Positions 1 through 8,465 of a stretch of 35,430 nt of DNA are shown here, in pieces. The stretch is from NCBI GenBank assembly GCA_023460175.1, contig JAEWRC010000048.1, positions 1 through 35,430 on the forward strand, in the 5' to 3' direction. Source of the DNA: Actinomycetes bacterium (GTDB taxonomy: Bacteria > Actinomycetota > Actinomycetes > Mycobacteriales > Mycobacteriaceae). The translations under genes and the position numbers were made by a program. The number at the start of each line of letters is the position of its first letter. Positions within the stretch are counted from its first letter, which is position 1. The notes below the pieces were generated by a model. It was not told where the DNA came from. It searched no databases and was given only the letters and a program-made list of their open reading frames with translations.

Positions 1-543
1 GTGCCGCCCCGCCACGCCCACCCGGTCGGCCAGCGTCAGTAGCTCGTCGGCCCGTTCGGCGTTGCGGGCGGCGACCACGACCTCCCCCACCCCGAGGCGG
101 GCCAGCGCGACCACGGCCGCCGGGGCGGTGCCGCCGGAGCCCAGCAGGATCGCGCGCCCGCCGGATGCGGTCAGCACCGGTTCCAGCGCGCCCACGATGC
201 CGTCGACGTCGGTGTTGTCGGCGCGCCAGCCGGTTTCGGTGCGCACCAGGGTGTTCGCGGAGCCCACCAGCGCCGCCCGTTCGGTGTGCTCGTCGGCGAA
301 CCGCAGCGCGGCGAACTTGCCGGGCATGGTCACCGAGACCCCGACCCACTCCGGGCCGAATCCGCCGACGAGGACCGGCAATTGGGCCGCCGTGCACTCG
401 ATGCGCTCGTAGGTCCAGGCGCTCAGACCCAGGGCGCGGTAGGCGGCCAGGTGCAGCTGCGGCGAGCGGGAATGCGCGATCGGCGAACCCAGCACCGCGG
501 CGCGGCGAGCGCTCGACCCGGTCGGCGAGGCGTCAGCGGGCAC
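1..543 (-). CDS. aroE: Shikimate 5-dehydrogenase, N-terminal part (cut by left edge)
   Basis: Reduces 3-dehydroshikimate to shikimate with NADPH in the cytosolic aromatic amino-acid pathway. The 181 codons in the window translate to an AroE N-terminus: GSPIAHSRSP substrate loop (residues 19-28), SVTMPGK with the catalytic lysine at about 76, NTDVDG with the catalytic aspartate at about 112, and a glycine-rich LLGSGGTA nucleotide loop near 130. The family is about 270 residues, so the C-terminal third lies beyond the window. The start chosen is GTG at 543, which overlaps the mltG stop by 11 bp; another in-frame GTG lies at 555. It is the last visible gene of the alaS-ruvX-mltG-aroE operon, an order familiar from mycobacteria. 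Confidence 0.93.
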   Translation of the reverse strand, partial: MPADASPTGSSARRAAVLGSPIAHSRSPQLHLAAYRALGLSAWTYERIECTAAQLPVLVGGFGPEWVGVSVTMPGKFAALRFADEHTERAALVGSANTLVRTETGWRADNTDVDGIVGALEPVLTASGGRAILLGSGGTAPAAVVALARLGVGEVVVAARNAERADELLTLADRVGVAGRH

Positions 544-1777
544 TGTCGAGGACACCGTTGCGCCGGGCTATCTCGATGCTCGCGAGGTGCTGCTGATAGT
601 CGCGGGTGAACAGCGTGGTGCCGGACATGTCGATGGTCACGAAGTACAGCCAGTCCCCCTCGGCCGGGTGGATGGCGGCCTCGATCGCGGGCTGGCCCGG
701 CGCGGCGATCGGTGTCGCCGGCAGCCCTTCGGAGGCATAGGTGTTCCACGGCGTGACGGTGGCCCGGTCGGCGTCGGTGGTCGCGATCTCCTGGCGCTCC
801 AGCGAGTAGTTCACCGTCGAGTCGAACTCGAGTCGCTGCGGCTCGGCGAGCCGGTTGTAGATGACCCGGGCGACCTTCGGGAAGTCCTCCTCGGTGGATT
901 CCTTCTGCACCAGCGAACCGACCACCAGGATGTCGTAGGGCGACATGTTCATCGCCGCGGCGGTGTCGAGCAGCCCGTCGCGGGTGTAGTGGTTGGTGCT
1001 GATGTCGATCAGGTTGGCCAGGGTGTCGGTGGCCGACGCCGACGGGTCGACGTTCCAGGTGCCGGCGGCGATCAGACCCTCGATGCGGCGGTGGTCGTCG
1101 CCCATCGCGGCGACCCGCTCGACGGCCCAGTCCGGGATCCGCAGGTCGGCGGCCGGCGCGGTCGAGGCCGCGGCCTGCAGTTCCTCGGCGGGCACACACT
1201 GCTGCTCACCGTTGAGTTCGACGCAGCTGGCCTTCGAGATCAACGTGAAGATCCCGTCGGTCACCGCGTGCGTCTTGACGTCGGTGGTGTCGTCGAGTTG
1301 GCGGCCCTCCGGGATGGTCATCTTGCCGACGCGGTTGGCCGGGTCGGCCAGCGTGCTGACCGCGAGCGCCGCCGGGCTCTCGGTGCGAACCCGGTAGAAG
1401 CCGGGGTGGATGGCGGCGATCGCATCGCTGTCGGCGGCGGCCTCCACGAAGCCCTTCGCGGTCGCCACCACGTTGGCGTCGGCCAGGGTCTGGCCCACCG
1501 CGGTCGTCGAGTCGCCCTCGTGCACCTCGATGACGACGTCGTCGACGCCCTCGCCGGTGAAGTCGCTCGGCCCGCCGGTCATCCCGTGCCACAGCTTGGA
1601 GCCCAGGAACACCACCCCGACGGCCACCACGGTCAGCACCGCCACCGCGACACCGGTCACCAGGCGGCGCCGGCGGCGATCCCGCTCGGCGCGCACCCGC
1701 GCGGCCCGGGACAGTCGTCGCCGCGGCGGACCGACGGCCAGCGGCTGGGCCCGTTGGGGTTCAGTGTCCTCAGTCAT
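533..1777 (-). CDS. mltG: Endolytic murein transglycosylase MltG
   Basis: Membrane-anchored lytic transglycosylase (YceG family) that cleaves nascent glycan strands and so limits peptidoglycan chain length. The 414-residue product has a basic cytoplasmic tail (1-38), one membrane helix (about 40-60), a LysM-like region, and a C-terminal catalytic domain. The domain carries VGSLVQKES with the expected catalytic glutamate (about residue 290), followed by ARVIYNRL and the typical TPWNTY and GLPATPI blocks. The ATG at 1777 overlaps the end of ruvX by 8 bp, so the two are very probably co-transcribed. Length and motif order match the family; nothing is missing. Confidence 0.95.
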   Translation of the reverse strand: MTEDTEPQRAQPLAVGPPRRRLSRAARVRAERDRRRRRLVTGVAVAVLTVVAVGVVFLGSKLWHGMTGGPSDFTGEGVDDVVIEVHEGDSTTAVGQTLADANVVATAKGFVEAAADSDAIAAIHPGFYRVRTESPAALAVSTLADPANRVGKMTIPEGRQLDDTTDVKTHAVTDGIFTLISKASCVELNGEQQCVPAEELQAAASTAPAADLRIPDWAVERVAAMGDDHRRIEGLIAAGTWNVDPSASATDTLANLIDISTNHYTRDGLLDTAAAMNMSPYDILVVGSLVQKESTEEDFPKVARVIYNRLAEPQRLEFDSTVNYSLERQEIATTDADRATVTPWNTYASEGLPATPIAAPGQPAIEAAIHPAEGDWLYFVTIDMSGTTLFTRDYQQHLASIEIARRNGVLDSAR

Positions 1778-2285
1778 GCGACCTCTCGGTGGAAAAATTG
1801 TTCAGTACTGTACGTCGCTGATCGAGCCACCCCTGCAGGATCGCCACCGCGGCGGCTTGGTCGACGACGTTGCGCTGCCCCTTGGCGCGCACGCCGGCCT
1901 CGCGCAGCGAACGCTGCGCCGACACCGTGGTCAGTCGCTCGTCGGCCATCCGCACCGGCACTTCGGGCAGCCGCCGGCCCAGCGCCTCGGCCACCGAGAC
2001 GGCGTCGTCCGCGGAGGTGCCGGCGCGGTCGGCCAGGGTGCGCGGCAGCCCGACGATCACCTCGACCACCTCGTACTCGGCGGCCAGCGCGGCCAGTCGC
2101 CCGATGTGCCGCGCGGACCTGCGGGTGTCCCGCGCGACGGTCTCCACCGGGGTGGCCAGGATGCCGTCGGGATCGCTGACCGCCACCCCGATGCGCACGG
2201 TGCCGACATCGACCCCGAGCCGACGCCCCCGGCCGGGGTCGTCAGCGCCGGGCCGGTCCGGTTGCCGGCTGAGGTCGGGGTCCAC
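1770..2285 (-). CDS. ruvX: Putative pre-16S rRNA nuclease / Holliday junction resolvase-like RuvX (YqgF)
   Basis: YqgF-family RNase H-fold protein. E. coli YqgF is linked to 16S rRNA 5'-end maturation, and the family was first named for its resemblance to Holliday junction resolvases. The 171-residue product shows LGVDVGTVRIGVAVSD (first acidic residue), GLPRTLADRAG, ADERLTTVSAQ and VVDQAAAVAILQGWL, the four conserved blocks with their acidic metal ligands. It starts with GTG at 2285, four bases after the alaS stop, and overlaps mltG at its own 3' end. The first 20 residues are polar and poorly conserved, so a slightly later start is possible. Confidence 0.94.
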   Translation of the reverse strand: MDPDLSRQPDRPGADDPGRGRRLGVDVGTVRIGVAVSDPDGILATPVETVARDTRRSARHIGRLAALAAEYEVVEVIVGLPRTLADRAGTSADDAVSVAEALGRRLPEVPVRMADERLTTVSAQRSLREAGVRAKGQRNVVDQAAAVAILQGWLDQRRTVLNNFSTERSHD

Positions 2286-2289
2286 GCAC

Positions 2290-4992
2290 CTAAGTCCGTG
2301 CTACTTCGCCGCGCAGGGCATCGAGGGCGGCGTCGATACCGCCCGGGGTCTTTCCGGAGCCCTGGGCCAGGTCGACCTTGCCGCCACCGCGGCCGTCGAC
2401 GGCGGCCGCCAACGTCTTCACCAGATCGTTGGCCCGCAGGCCCAGGTCGACGGCGGCCGGGTTGGCCGCCACCACGTAGGGCACGCTCGCGTTGTCGCCC
2501 TCGGCGATCAAGGCCACCACGGCCGGATCGGTGCCCAGGGAGCCGCGGATGTCGCCGACCAGCGAGCGCAGGTCGCCCGCCGTCATCCCCGCCGACATCC
2601 GCTGTGCCACGAGCCGCACCTTACCCACGACCTCGGCGCCGGCGGCCGCATTGGCCGCCGCGGCGCGCGCGGTCGCCAGGCGCATCCGCTCGATCTCGCG
2701 CTCGGCGACCTTGAGCCGGTCGACGAGCTGACCCACCCGCGCCGGGACCTCCTCGGAGGGCACCTTCAGCGACGAGGCCAGGCCGGCCAGCAGCGCCCGC
2801 TCCTTGGCGAGGTGCTTGAACGAGTCCAGCCCCACATAGGCCTCCACCCGGCGGACCCCCGAGCCCACCGAGGACTCGCCCAGGATGGTCACAGGTCCGA
2901 TCTGCGCCGAGTTGCGCACGTGCGTGCCGCCGCACAGTTCCAGCGAGAACGGGCCGCCGATCTCGACCACCCGGACCTCGTCGGGGTAGGCCTCGCCGAA
3001 CAGGGCCATGGCCCCCATCGACTTGGCCTTCTCGAGCTCAGTGTGGAACGTGTGCACCTCGTGGTCGGCCTCGACGGCCTCGTTGGTGACCAGTTCGATC
3101 TCGGCGCGCTGCTGTTCGGTCAGCGCCCCCTGCCAGTTGAAGTCGAAGCGCAGGTAGCCCGGCCGGTTCAACGAGCCGGCCTGGACGGCGTTGGGCCCCA
3201 GCACCTGCCGCAGCGCGGCGTGCACCATGTGGGTGCCGGAATGCCCCTGGGTGGCCCCGTGCCGCCAGGACGGGTCGACGGCCACCGCGACGGTGTCGCC
3301 CTCGACGAACTCGCCCGACTCGACGTTGACGCTGTGCACGAACAGGGTGCGGGCGATCTTCTGCACATCGGTGACCGCGGCGCGCGCGGTCCCGCCGTGG
3401 CCGGAAATGCTGCCGACGTCGGCGATCTGACCGCCGGACTCGGCGTAGAGCGGGGTGCGGTCCACCACGATCTCGACCCGCTGCGGGGCCGGCGACTCGC
3501 CGCCGACGCGCGGCTGGTGGGCGGCGACCGGGACCCGCCGGCCGTCCACGAAGATGCCCAGAATCCTTGCCTCGGAGGTCAATTCGTCAAAACCGGTGAA
3601 CTCGGTGGGACCGGCGTCGACCAGCTCGCGGTAGGCAGTCAGGTCGGCGTGGGCGTGCTTGCGGGCGGCGGCGTCGGCCTTGGCGCGGCGGCGCTGCTCG
3701 GACATCAGCTCCCGGAAACCCAACTCGTCGACGGACAGCCCGGCCTCGGCGGCCATCTCGAGGGTCAGGTCGATCGGGAAGCCGTACGTGTCGTGCAAAG
3801 TGAAGGCGTCGGTGCCGCTCAACACCGTCTTGCCGGCCTTGCGGGTCGATTCGGCGGCGTCGTCGAACAGCCGCGAACCGGCCACCAGGGTGCGGTTGAA
3901 GGCGGTCTCCTCGGCCACCGCGATGCGGCGGATGCGGTCGAAGTCGGAGGCCAGTTCGGGGTAGGACGGTCCCATCGCATCACGCACGGTGACCATCAAT
4001 TCGGCCATGATCGGGTCGTCGACGCCGAGCAGCTTGGCGGCGCGGATGATGCGGCGCAGCAGCCGCCGCAGCACGTACCCGCGGCCCTCGTTGCCGGGGG
4101 TGACGCCGTCGCCGATGATGATGGCCGCGGTGCGGCTGTGGTCGGCGATGATGCGGTACCGGACGTCGTCGACGTGGCTGCCCCGGCCGTAGCCGCGCGG
4201 CGCCCGAGCCGCGACCACGTCGATGACCGGCCGCAGCAGATCGGTCTCGTAGACGTTGTCGACGCCCTGCAGCAGGCAGGCGACCCGCTCCACGCCCATG
4301 CCGGTGTCGATGTTCTTGCGCGGCAGCGGACCGAGGATCTCGTAGTCGTCCTTGCTGGTGCCCTCGCCGCGCTCGTTCTGCATGAACACGAGGTTCCAGA
4401 TCTCGATGTAGCGGTCCTCGTTGGCCTCGGGGCCACCCTCGATGCCGTACTCGGGACCGCGGTCGTAGTAGATCTCCGAGGACGGGCCGCACGGCCCGGG
4501 GATGCCCATCGACCAGTAGTTGTCGGCCATCCCGCGGCGCTGGATCCGCTCGGTCGGCAGTCCGGCGACCCGCTGCCACAGCTCGACGGCCTCGTCGTCG
4601 TCGTAATAGACGGTGGCCCACAGCTTCTCGGGATCCAGACCGTATCCCCCGTCGGAGACGGGATTGGTCAGCAGCGACCACGCCAACTCGATGGCGCCCT
4701 GCTTGAAGTAGTCGCCGAACGAGAAGTTGCCGGCCATCTGGAAGAACGTGTTGTGCCGGGTGGTGATGCCGACCTCGTCGATGTCGGGCGTGCGGATGCA
4801 CTTCTGGACGCTGGTGGCCTTGTTCCACGGCGGGGTGCGCTGCCCCAGGAAGTACGGCACGAACTGCACCATGCCGGCGTTGACGAACAGGAGGTTCGGA
4901 TCGTCGAGTAGGACCGAGGCGCTGGGCACCTCGGTGTGTCCCGCCTGCACGAAATGATCGAGGAACCGCTTCCTGATCTCGTGTGTCTGCAC
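2290..4992 (-). CDS. alaS: Alanyl-tRNA synthetase
   Basis: Charges tRNA-Ala and hydrolyses mischarged Ser/Gly-tRNA-Ala. The 900-residue product contains the class II catalytic domain (N-terminal, with RHNTFFQMAGNFSFGDYFK and GMGVERVACLLQG), the editing domain with HSGTHMVH and CGGTH zinc-type motifs, and the C-terminal DHHA1/oligomerisation region ending GGGKVDLAQGSG. The frame is open upstream to 5037, but GTG at 4992 gives the usual mycobacterial N-terminus QTHEIRKRFLDHF and has AGGGAAG upstream. A possible -10 (TAGTGT, 5039-5034, minus) lies 42 bases upstream, without a clear -35. It heads the operon with ruvX, mltG and aroE. Confidence 0.97.
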   Translation of the reverse strand: MQTHEIRKRFLDHFVQAGHTEVPSASVLLDDPNLLFVNAGMVQFVPYFLGQRTPPWNKATSVQKCIRTPDIDEVGITTRHNTFFQMAGNFSFGDYFKQGAIELAWSLLTNPVSDGGYGLDPEKLWATVYYDDDEAVELWQRVAGLPTERIQRRGMADNYWSMGIPGPCGPSSEIYYDRGPEYGIEGGPEANEDRYIEIWNLVFMQNERGEGTSKDDYEILGPLPRKNIDTGMGVERVACLLQGVDNVYETDLLRPVIDVVAARAPRGYGRGSHVDDVRYRIIADHSRTAAIIIGDGVTPGNEGRGYVLRRLLRRIIRAAKLLGVDDPIMAELMVTVRDAMGPSYPELASDFDRIRRIAVAEETAFNRTLVAGSRLFDDAAESTRKAGKTVLSGTDAFTLHDTYGFPIDLTLEMAAEAGLSVDELGFRELMSEQRRRAKADAAARKHAHADLTAYRELVDAGPTEFTGFDELTSEARILGIFVDGRRVPVAAHQPRVGGESPAPQRVEIVVDRTPLYAESGGQIADVGSISGHGGTARAAVTDVQKIARTLFVHSVNVESGEFVEGDTVAVAVDPSWRHGATQGHSGTHMVHAALRQVLGPNAVQAGSLNRPGYLRFDFNWQGALTEQQRAEIELVTNEAVEADHEVHTFHTELEKAKSMGAMALFGEAYPDEVRVVEIGGPFSLELCGGTHVRNSAQIGPVTILGESSVGSGVRRVEAYVGLDSFKHLAKERALLAGLASSLKVPSEEVPARVGQLVDRLKVAEREIERMRLATARAAAANAAAGAEVVGKVRLVAQRMSAGMTAGDLRSLVGDIRGSLGTDPAVVALIAEGDNASVPYVVAANPAAVDLGLRANDLVKTLAAAVDGRGGGKVDLAQGSGKTPGGIDAALDALRGEVART

Positions 4993-5149
4993 GTCGTTAC
5001 TTCCCTGTTCGCCTCGCCTGAGTGGACCGTCCCACACTACCGGTCGGGCCGATCAGCCAGCCACGAAGCTCAGGCGCACCGATCGCAGCAGCTGGCCCCG
5101 GTTCAGATCGACCAGCACGGCTCCCGGCCGGCTCCGGTAGCGGCGATCC

Positions 5150-5177
5150 GGGTTTGTCCGCCCCGGCCGCGGGGTAT
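5150..5177 (+). promoter_or_regulatory. SigF-like promoter of the small membrane protein gene
   Basis: GGGTTT (5150-5155), a 16-base spacer, then GGGTAT (5172-5177). This matches the published mycobacterial SigF consensus (GGTTT, 15-17 bases, GGGTAT). The predicted start near 5185 would give a 40-base leader to the ATG at 5225. The match is seen in the sequence; SigF control is inferred and would mean stress or stationary-phase expression. Confidence 0.6.
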
Positions 5178-5224
5178 TTCACCGGCACCTTTCGTCATCC
5201 GCCACTTCCCCGAGCGAGGTAGAC

Positions 5225-5515
5225 ATGACCATCACCGGAGTCATCAGTGCAATCCTGATCGGCGCAGTCGTCGGTGTGCTGGCGCGCCTGGTGCTGCCCG
5301 GCAAGCAGCCCATCGGCGTGTTGCTCACCGTCCTCGTCGGCATCGTGTCGGCCTTCATCGGCACCGCGCTGGCCCGCGCCATGGGGGTCCCCACGGCCAC
5401 CAGCGGCATCGACTGGCTCGAACTGCTGGTCCAGTTGATCGTCGCGGTCGCCGGTGTCGCGCTGGCCGCGGCGCTCATGGGCCGGCGTCGCCGCTCGGGT
5501 CTGCTGCGCCGCTAG
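5225..5515 (+). CDS. GlsB/YeaQ/YmgE-family small membrane protein
   Basis: A 96-residue protein of the group labelled 'transglycosylase-associated', a name that does not reflect a proven activity. It has two or three hydrophobic helices (about 3-20, 27-50 and 63-85). A GVLARLVLPGKQP turn follows the first helix, and the C-terminus is basic (RRRRSGLLRR). Family members are often stress-induced in bacteria, which agrees with the SigF-like promoter just upstream. The ATG at 5225 is preceded by GAGCGAGGTAG. The gene is convergent with rarA: both use TAG stops that share the four bases CTAG at 5512-5515. Confidence 0.88.
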   Translation: MTITGVISAILIGAVVGVLARLVLPGKQPIGVLLTVLVGIVSAFIGTALARAMGVPTATSGIDWLELLVQLIVAVAGVALAAALMGRRRRSGLLRR

Positions 5516-6873
5516 CGGCGCACAGCCCGCCGGATGATCGCCCGCAGCCGCTCCACCCGGCCGCCGATCTCGCGTTCGGCGCCCCGGGCGGTGGGCCGGT
5601 AGTAGTCGGTCCCGACCAGATCGTCGGGCGGATACTGTTGGGCCGCAACACCGTCCGGGGCGTCGTGCGAGTACTGGTAGCCCTGCGCGTTGCCCAGCGC
5701 CGCGGCCCCCGAGTAGTGCCCGTCGCGCAGGTGCGGCGGCACCGACCCGGCCTTACCGGCCTTGATGTCGGCCATCGCCGCGCCCAGCGCGGTGGTCACC
5801 GCGTTCGATTTGGGTGCGGTGGCCAGATGCACCGTGGCGTGCGCGAGCGTCAGCTGCGCCTCGGGCATCCCGATCAGCTGCACGGTCTGCGCCGCGGCCA
5901 CCGCCAGCGGCAACGCCGACGGGTCGGCCATCCCGATGTCCTCGCTGGCCAGGATCATCAACCGGCGCGCGACGAACCGCGGATCCTCCCCCGCGGTCAG
6001 CATCCGGGCCAGATAGTGCAGCGCCGCGTCGACGTCGGAGCCGCGGACCGACTTGATGAAGGCGCTGACCACGTCGTAGTGCTGATCGCCGTCGCGGTCG
6101 TAGCGTACGGCGGCGCGGTCCAGGGACTGCTCGACGATCTCGACGCTGACCGGGGCGCCGGCTGCCTCGGCGGTCTCGGCCGCCACCTCGAGGGCGGTCA
6201 GCGCGCGCCGGGCGTCGCCGGCCGCCAGTTGCACCAGCAGCGCCAGCGCGTCGTCATCGACGGCGACCTTGCCCGCCAGGCCCCGGTCGTCGGTCATGGC
6301 GCGGCGGATCACGGCCTCGATCCCGGCGGCGTCCAGCGGCTGCAATTGCAGGATCAGCGAGCGCGAGAGCAGCGGCGCCACCACCGAGAAGGACGGATTC
6401 TCGGTGGTCGCGGCGACGAGCAGGACGATCCGGTTCTCCACCGCGGCCAGCAGGGCGTCCTGCTGGGTCTTGGAGAACCGGTGCACCTCGTCGATGAACA
6501 ACACCGTCTGCTCGCCGTAGGCCGCGGCGCGGCGGGCGACGTCGATGACCGCGCGGACCTCCTTGACGCCGGCCGACAGCGCCGAGAGGGCCTCGAAGCG
6601 CCGCCCGGTGGCCCCCGAGATCAGCGAGGCCAGCGTCGTTTTCCCGGTGCCGGGCGGGCCGTACAGGATCACCGAGGCCGCACCGGAGCCGTCGACCAGG
6701 CGACGCAGCGGCGATCCCGGCTTGAGCAGGTGCTCTTGGCCGACGACCTCGTCGAGGCTCGCCGGTCGCATCCGGACCGCCAGCGGGGCCCCGGGACCCG
6801 CCGCGGGCATGCCGCCGCCGGGTCCGGGCTCGCCCGGGGCCTCTCCGGGCACGTCGAACAAACCGTCGGACAC
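5512..6873 (-). CDS. rarA: Replication-associated recombination protein A (RarA/MgsA AAA+ ATPase)
   Basis: Clamp-loader-like AAA+ ATPase that acts at stalled replication forks. The 453-residue product has a glycine/proline-rich N-terminus, then MRPASLDEVVGQEHLL, Walker A GPPGTGKT (72-79), Walker B VLFIDEVH (124-131), sensor 1 AATTENPSF, and the C-terminal tetramerisation region with GMPEAQLTLAHA and YQYSHDAPDG. Length and order match bacterial RarA/WHIP orthologues. GTG at 6873 gives SDGLFDVPG; its Shine-Dalgarno (AAGGA) is unusually close, so the start is less certain than the function. In M. tuberculosis a homologue also lies near alaS. Confidence 0.94.
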   Translation of the reverse strand: MSDGLFDVPGEAPGEPGPGGGMPAAGPGAPLAVRMRPASLDEVVGQEHLLKPGSPLRRLVDGSGAASVILYGPPGTGKTTLASLISGATGRRFEALSALSAGVKEVRAVIDVARRAAAYGEQTVLFIDEVHRFSKTQQDALLAAVENRIVLLVAATTENPSFSVVAPLLSRSLILQLQPLDAAGIEAVIRRAMTDDRGLAGKVAVDDDALALLVQLAAGDARRALTALEVAAETAEAAGAPVSVEIVEQSLDRAAVRYDRDGDQHYDVVSAFIKSVRGSDVDAALHYLARMLTAGEDPRFVARRLMILASEDIGMADPSALPLAVAAAQTVQLIGMPEAQLTLAHATVHLATAPKSNAVTTALGAAMADIKAGKAGSVPPHLRDGHYSGAAALGNAQGYQYSHDAPDGVAAQQYPPDDLVGTDYYRPTARGAEREIGGRVERLRAIIRRAVRR

Positions 6874-6995
6874 GTCCTTGTGCTTACCACGGCCTCGGGA
6901 CAACTTCGACGCATCGGATCGCTGCGGCGCGTGACCGGCACGCGCCCGAGGTGATAAACCTGTGTGCACGCCACGCCAAAAACCGAGGAGCCGAC

Positions 6996-7586
6996 ATGAG
7001 GTTGCGACAGCGGATCGGCCTGCTCGGCGCCGCCGCGATGTTGGCGGCGGTGGGCACCGCCGCCCCGGCCACCGCGGAACCCTCGGTGGCGCCCCCACCC
7101 GACGGCAAGTACTCCTACAACCAGCCCGGCAAGCCCGCCGCGCAGTGGAGCATGCAGTCGATCTGCTCGCAGGCCAGCGGCACCCGCGCGCAGCCGGACT
7201 ACTCCGATCCGCACATCCAGACGCTCGGGTGTGTGCTCAACGTGACCAGCACCACCGACAAGCCGGCCGACGCCGAGCAGCGGCTGCTCAACGTCGCCGG
7301 CCGCGCCCGGCTGACCAACGGCCTGTGGGCCTTCGAGTACAACCCGCCGGCGGGTCAGATCTGCCCGGACGGCCGCACCGCGCGGCTGCAGCAGAAGTTC
7401 GAGTTCAGCGAGGTCACGCTGACCGGCACGCGCACCACCCTGTGGGGCGACGAGTGCGGCGGGCCGCCGGGGATGACGAAGGAGCCGTTCTCGCTGAGCT
7501 TCCTCGCGCCGCTGGATCCCCCGGTCGTGGACCGCTTCCCGATGGAGTGCAACTACCTGGCGGGCCGGCCCAGCATCTGCTCGTAG
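6996..7586 (+). CDS. Secreted protein of unknown function with six cysteines
   Basis: I do not recognise a named family. The 196-residue product begins with a Sec signal peptide: basic MRLRQR, a hydrophobic stretch to about residue 25, and a likely signal peptidase I cut after ATA before EPSVAP. The mature part has six cysteines (SIC, GCV, QIC, DEC, MEC and the C-terminal SICS), enough for three disulfides as expected for an exported protein. It contains no transmembrane helix and no catalytic motif I can name. GAGGAG at 6985-6990 supports the ATG at 6996. It is divergent from rarA and convergent with the DUF3097 gene, so it is probably a single-gene unit. Confidence 0.85.
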   Translation: MRLRQRIGLLGAAAMLAAVGTAAPATAEPSVAPPPDGKYSYNQPGKPAAQWSMQSICSQASGTRAQPDYSDPHIQTLGCVLNVTSTTDKPADAEQRLLNVAGRARLTNGLWAFEYNPPAGQICPDGRTARLQQKFEFSEVTLTGTRTTLWGDECGGPPGMTKEPFSLSFLAPLDPPVVDRFPMECNYLAGRPSICS

Positions 7587-7603
7587 ACCGGTATCTGCGC
7601 GTA

Positions 7604-7622
7604 GCGCCGCTCAGTCCGGCGC
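7604..7622. terminator. Weak convergent hairpin
   Basis: GCGCCG (7604-7609), a 7-base loop, then CGGCGC (7617-7622), between the stop of the secreted-protein gene and overlapping the last codons of the DUF3097 gene. The stem is short and has no T-tract, so termination is only a suggestion. Confidence 0.25.
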
Positions 7623-8450
7623 GGTGACGAAGTCGATGAGTTCCTCGACCCGTCCGATCAACGCCGGGTCCAGGTCGTTCCAGTCGCGCACCTTGGAGCG
7701 GATGCGCTGCCAGGCGCGCGCGATGTCGGCCTGGGTGTGGTGCGGCAGCCCCAACGCCTCGCAGATCCCGTGCTTCCACTCGATGTTGCGTGGAATGGTC
7801 GGCCACTTCTCCAGCCCGAGGCGCTGCGGCTTGACCGCCTGCCAGATGTCCACGTAGGGGTGGCCGACGACGAGCGTGTGCGGACCGCCGGGACCGCGGG
7901 CGACCTCCGCGGCGATGCGTTCCTCCTTGGAGCCGGCGACCAGGTGGTCGACCAGCACGCCGAGTCGGCGCCCCGGCCCTGGTTTGAAGTCGGCCACGAC
8001 GGCCGCCAGGTCGTCGACGCCGCCGAGGTATTCGACCACCACGCCCTCGATGCGCAGGTCGTCGCCCCAGACCTGTTCGACCAGTTCGGCATCGTGGCGG
8101 CCCTCCACGTAGATGCGGCTGCCCAGTGCGACCCTGGCCCGTGCGCCCGGCACCGCGACCGAGCCCGACGCGGTTCGGGTCGGCGCCGCGGGGGCGGCCT
8201 TGCGCGGCGGGGTGAGGATCACCGGCGCACCGTCGATCAGATAGCCGGGGCCGACGGGAAATCCGCGCACCTTGCCGCGCCGGTCCTCCAGATCCATCCG
8301 GCCGTACTCGACGCGCACCACCGCGCCGACGTAGCCGGTCTCGACGTCCTCGACCACCAGGCCCAGTTCCACCGGGCGCTCGGTGGCGCGCACCTTCCGG
8401 CGCTGATGCGGATTGCTGGCCAACACGTCCTTGCCGTAGCGGTCACTCAC
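7611..8450 (-). CDS. DUF3097 family protein, TOPRIM-like
   Basis: A 279-residue actinobacterial protein of the DUF3097 family; its function is not established. An N-terminal part (about 1-85) with VRVEYGRMDLEDRRGKVR is followed by a proline/alanine linker. The C-terminal domain begins RIYVEGRHDAELVEQVWGDD and continues with GVLVDHLVAGSKEE. The glutamate of YVEG and the DxL-type acidic pair resemble a TOPRIM fold as in OLD and primase-like proteins; this is my reading of the motif pattern, not a computed match. It is the last gene of the minus-strand ATP-grasp operon, 15 bases after the metallopeptidase stop. Confidence 0.88.
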   Translation of the reverse strand: MSDRYGKDVLASNPHQRRKVRATERPVELGLVVEDVETGYVGAVVRVEYGRMDLEDRRGKVRGFPVGPGYLIDGAPVILTPPRKAAPAAPTRTASGSVAVPGARARVALGSRIYVEGRHDAELVEQVWGDDLRIEGVVVEYLGGVDDLAAVVADFKPGPGRRLGVLVDHLVAGSKEERIAAEVARGPGGPHTLVVGHPYVDIWQAVKPQRLGLEKWPTIPRNIEWKHGICEALGLPHHTQADIARAWQRIRSKVRDWNDLDPALIGRVEELIDFVTAPD

Positions 8451-8465
8451 GGCAGCGATCCTAGG

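Noticed and set aside
1870..4911. Very long open frame on the plus strand opposite alaS (1013 codons)
   Set aside because: It mirrors alaS, has low-complexity His/Arg/Gly/Val-rich translation without domains, and is a GC-rich shadow frame.
4993..5149. Possible alaS T-box or other leader element
   Set aside because: No T-box consensus, long stem-loop or terminator was seen; only a weak -10-like TAGTGT.
4936..6954. Long plus-strand open frame opposite rarA and over the small membrane protein
   Set aside because: Arg/Gly/His-rich translation with no motif; rarA and the GlsB-type gene explain the coding signal.
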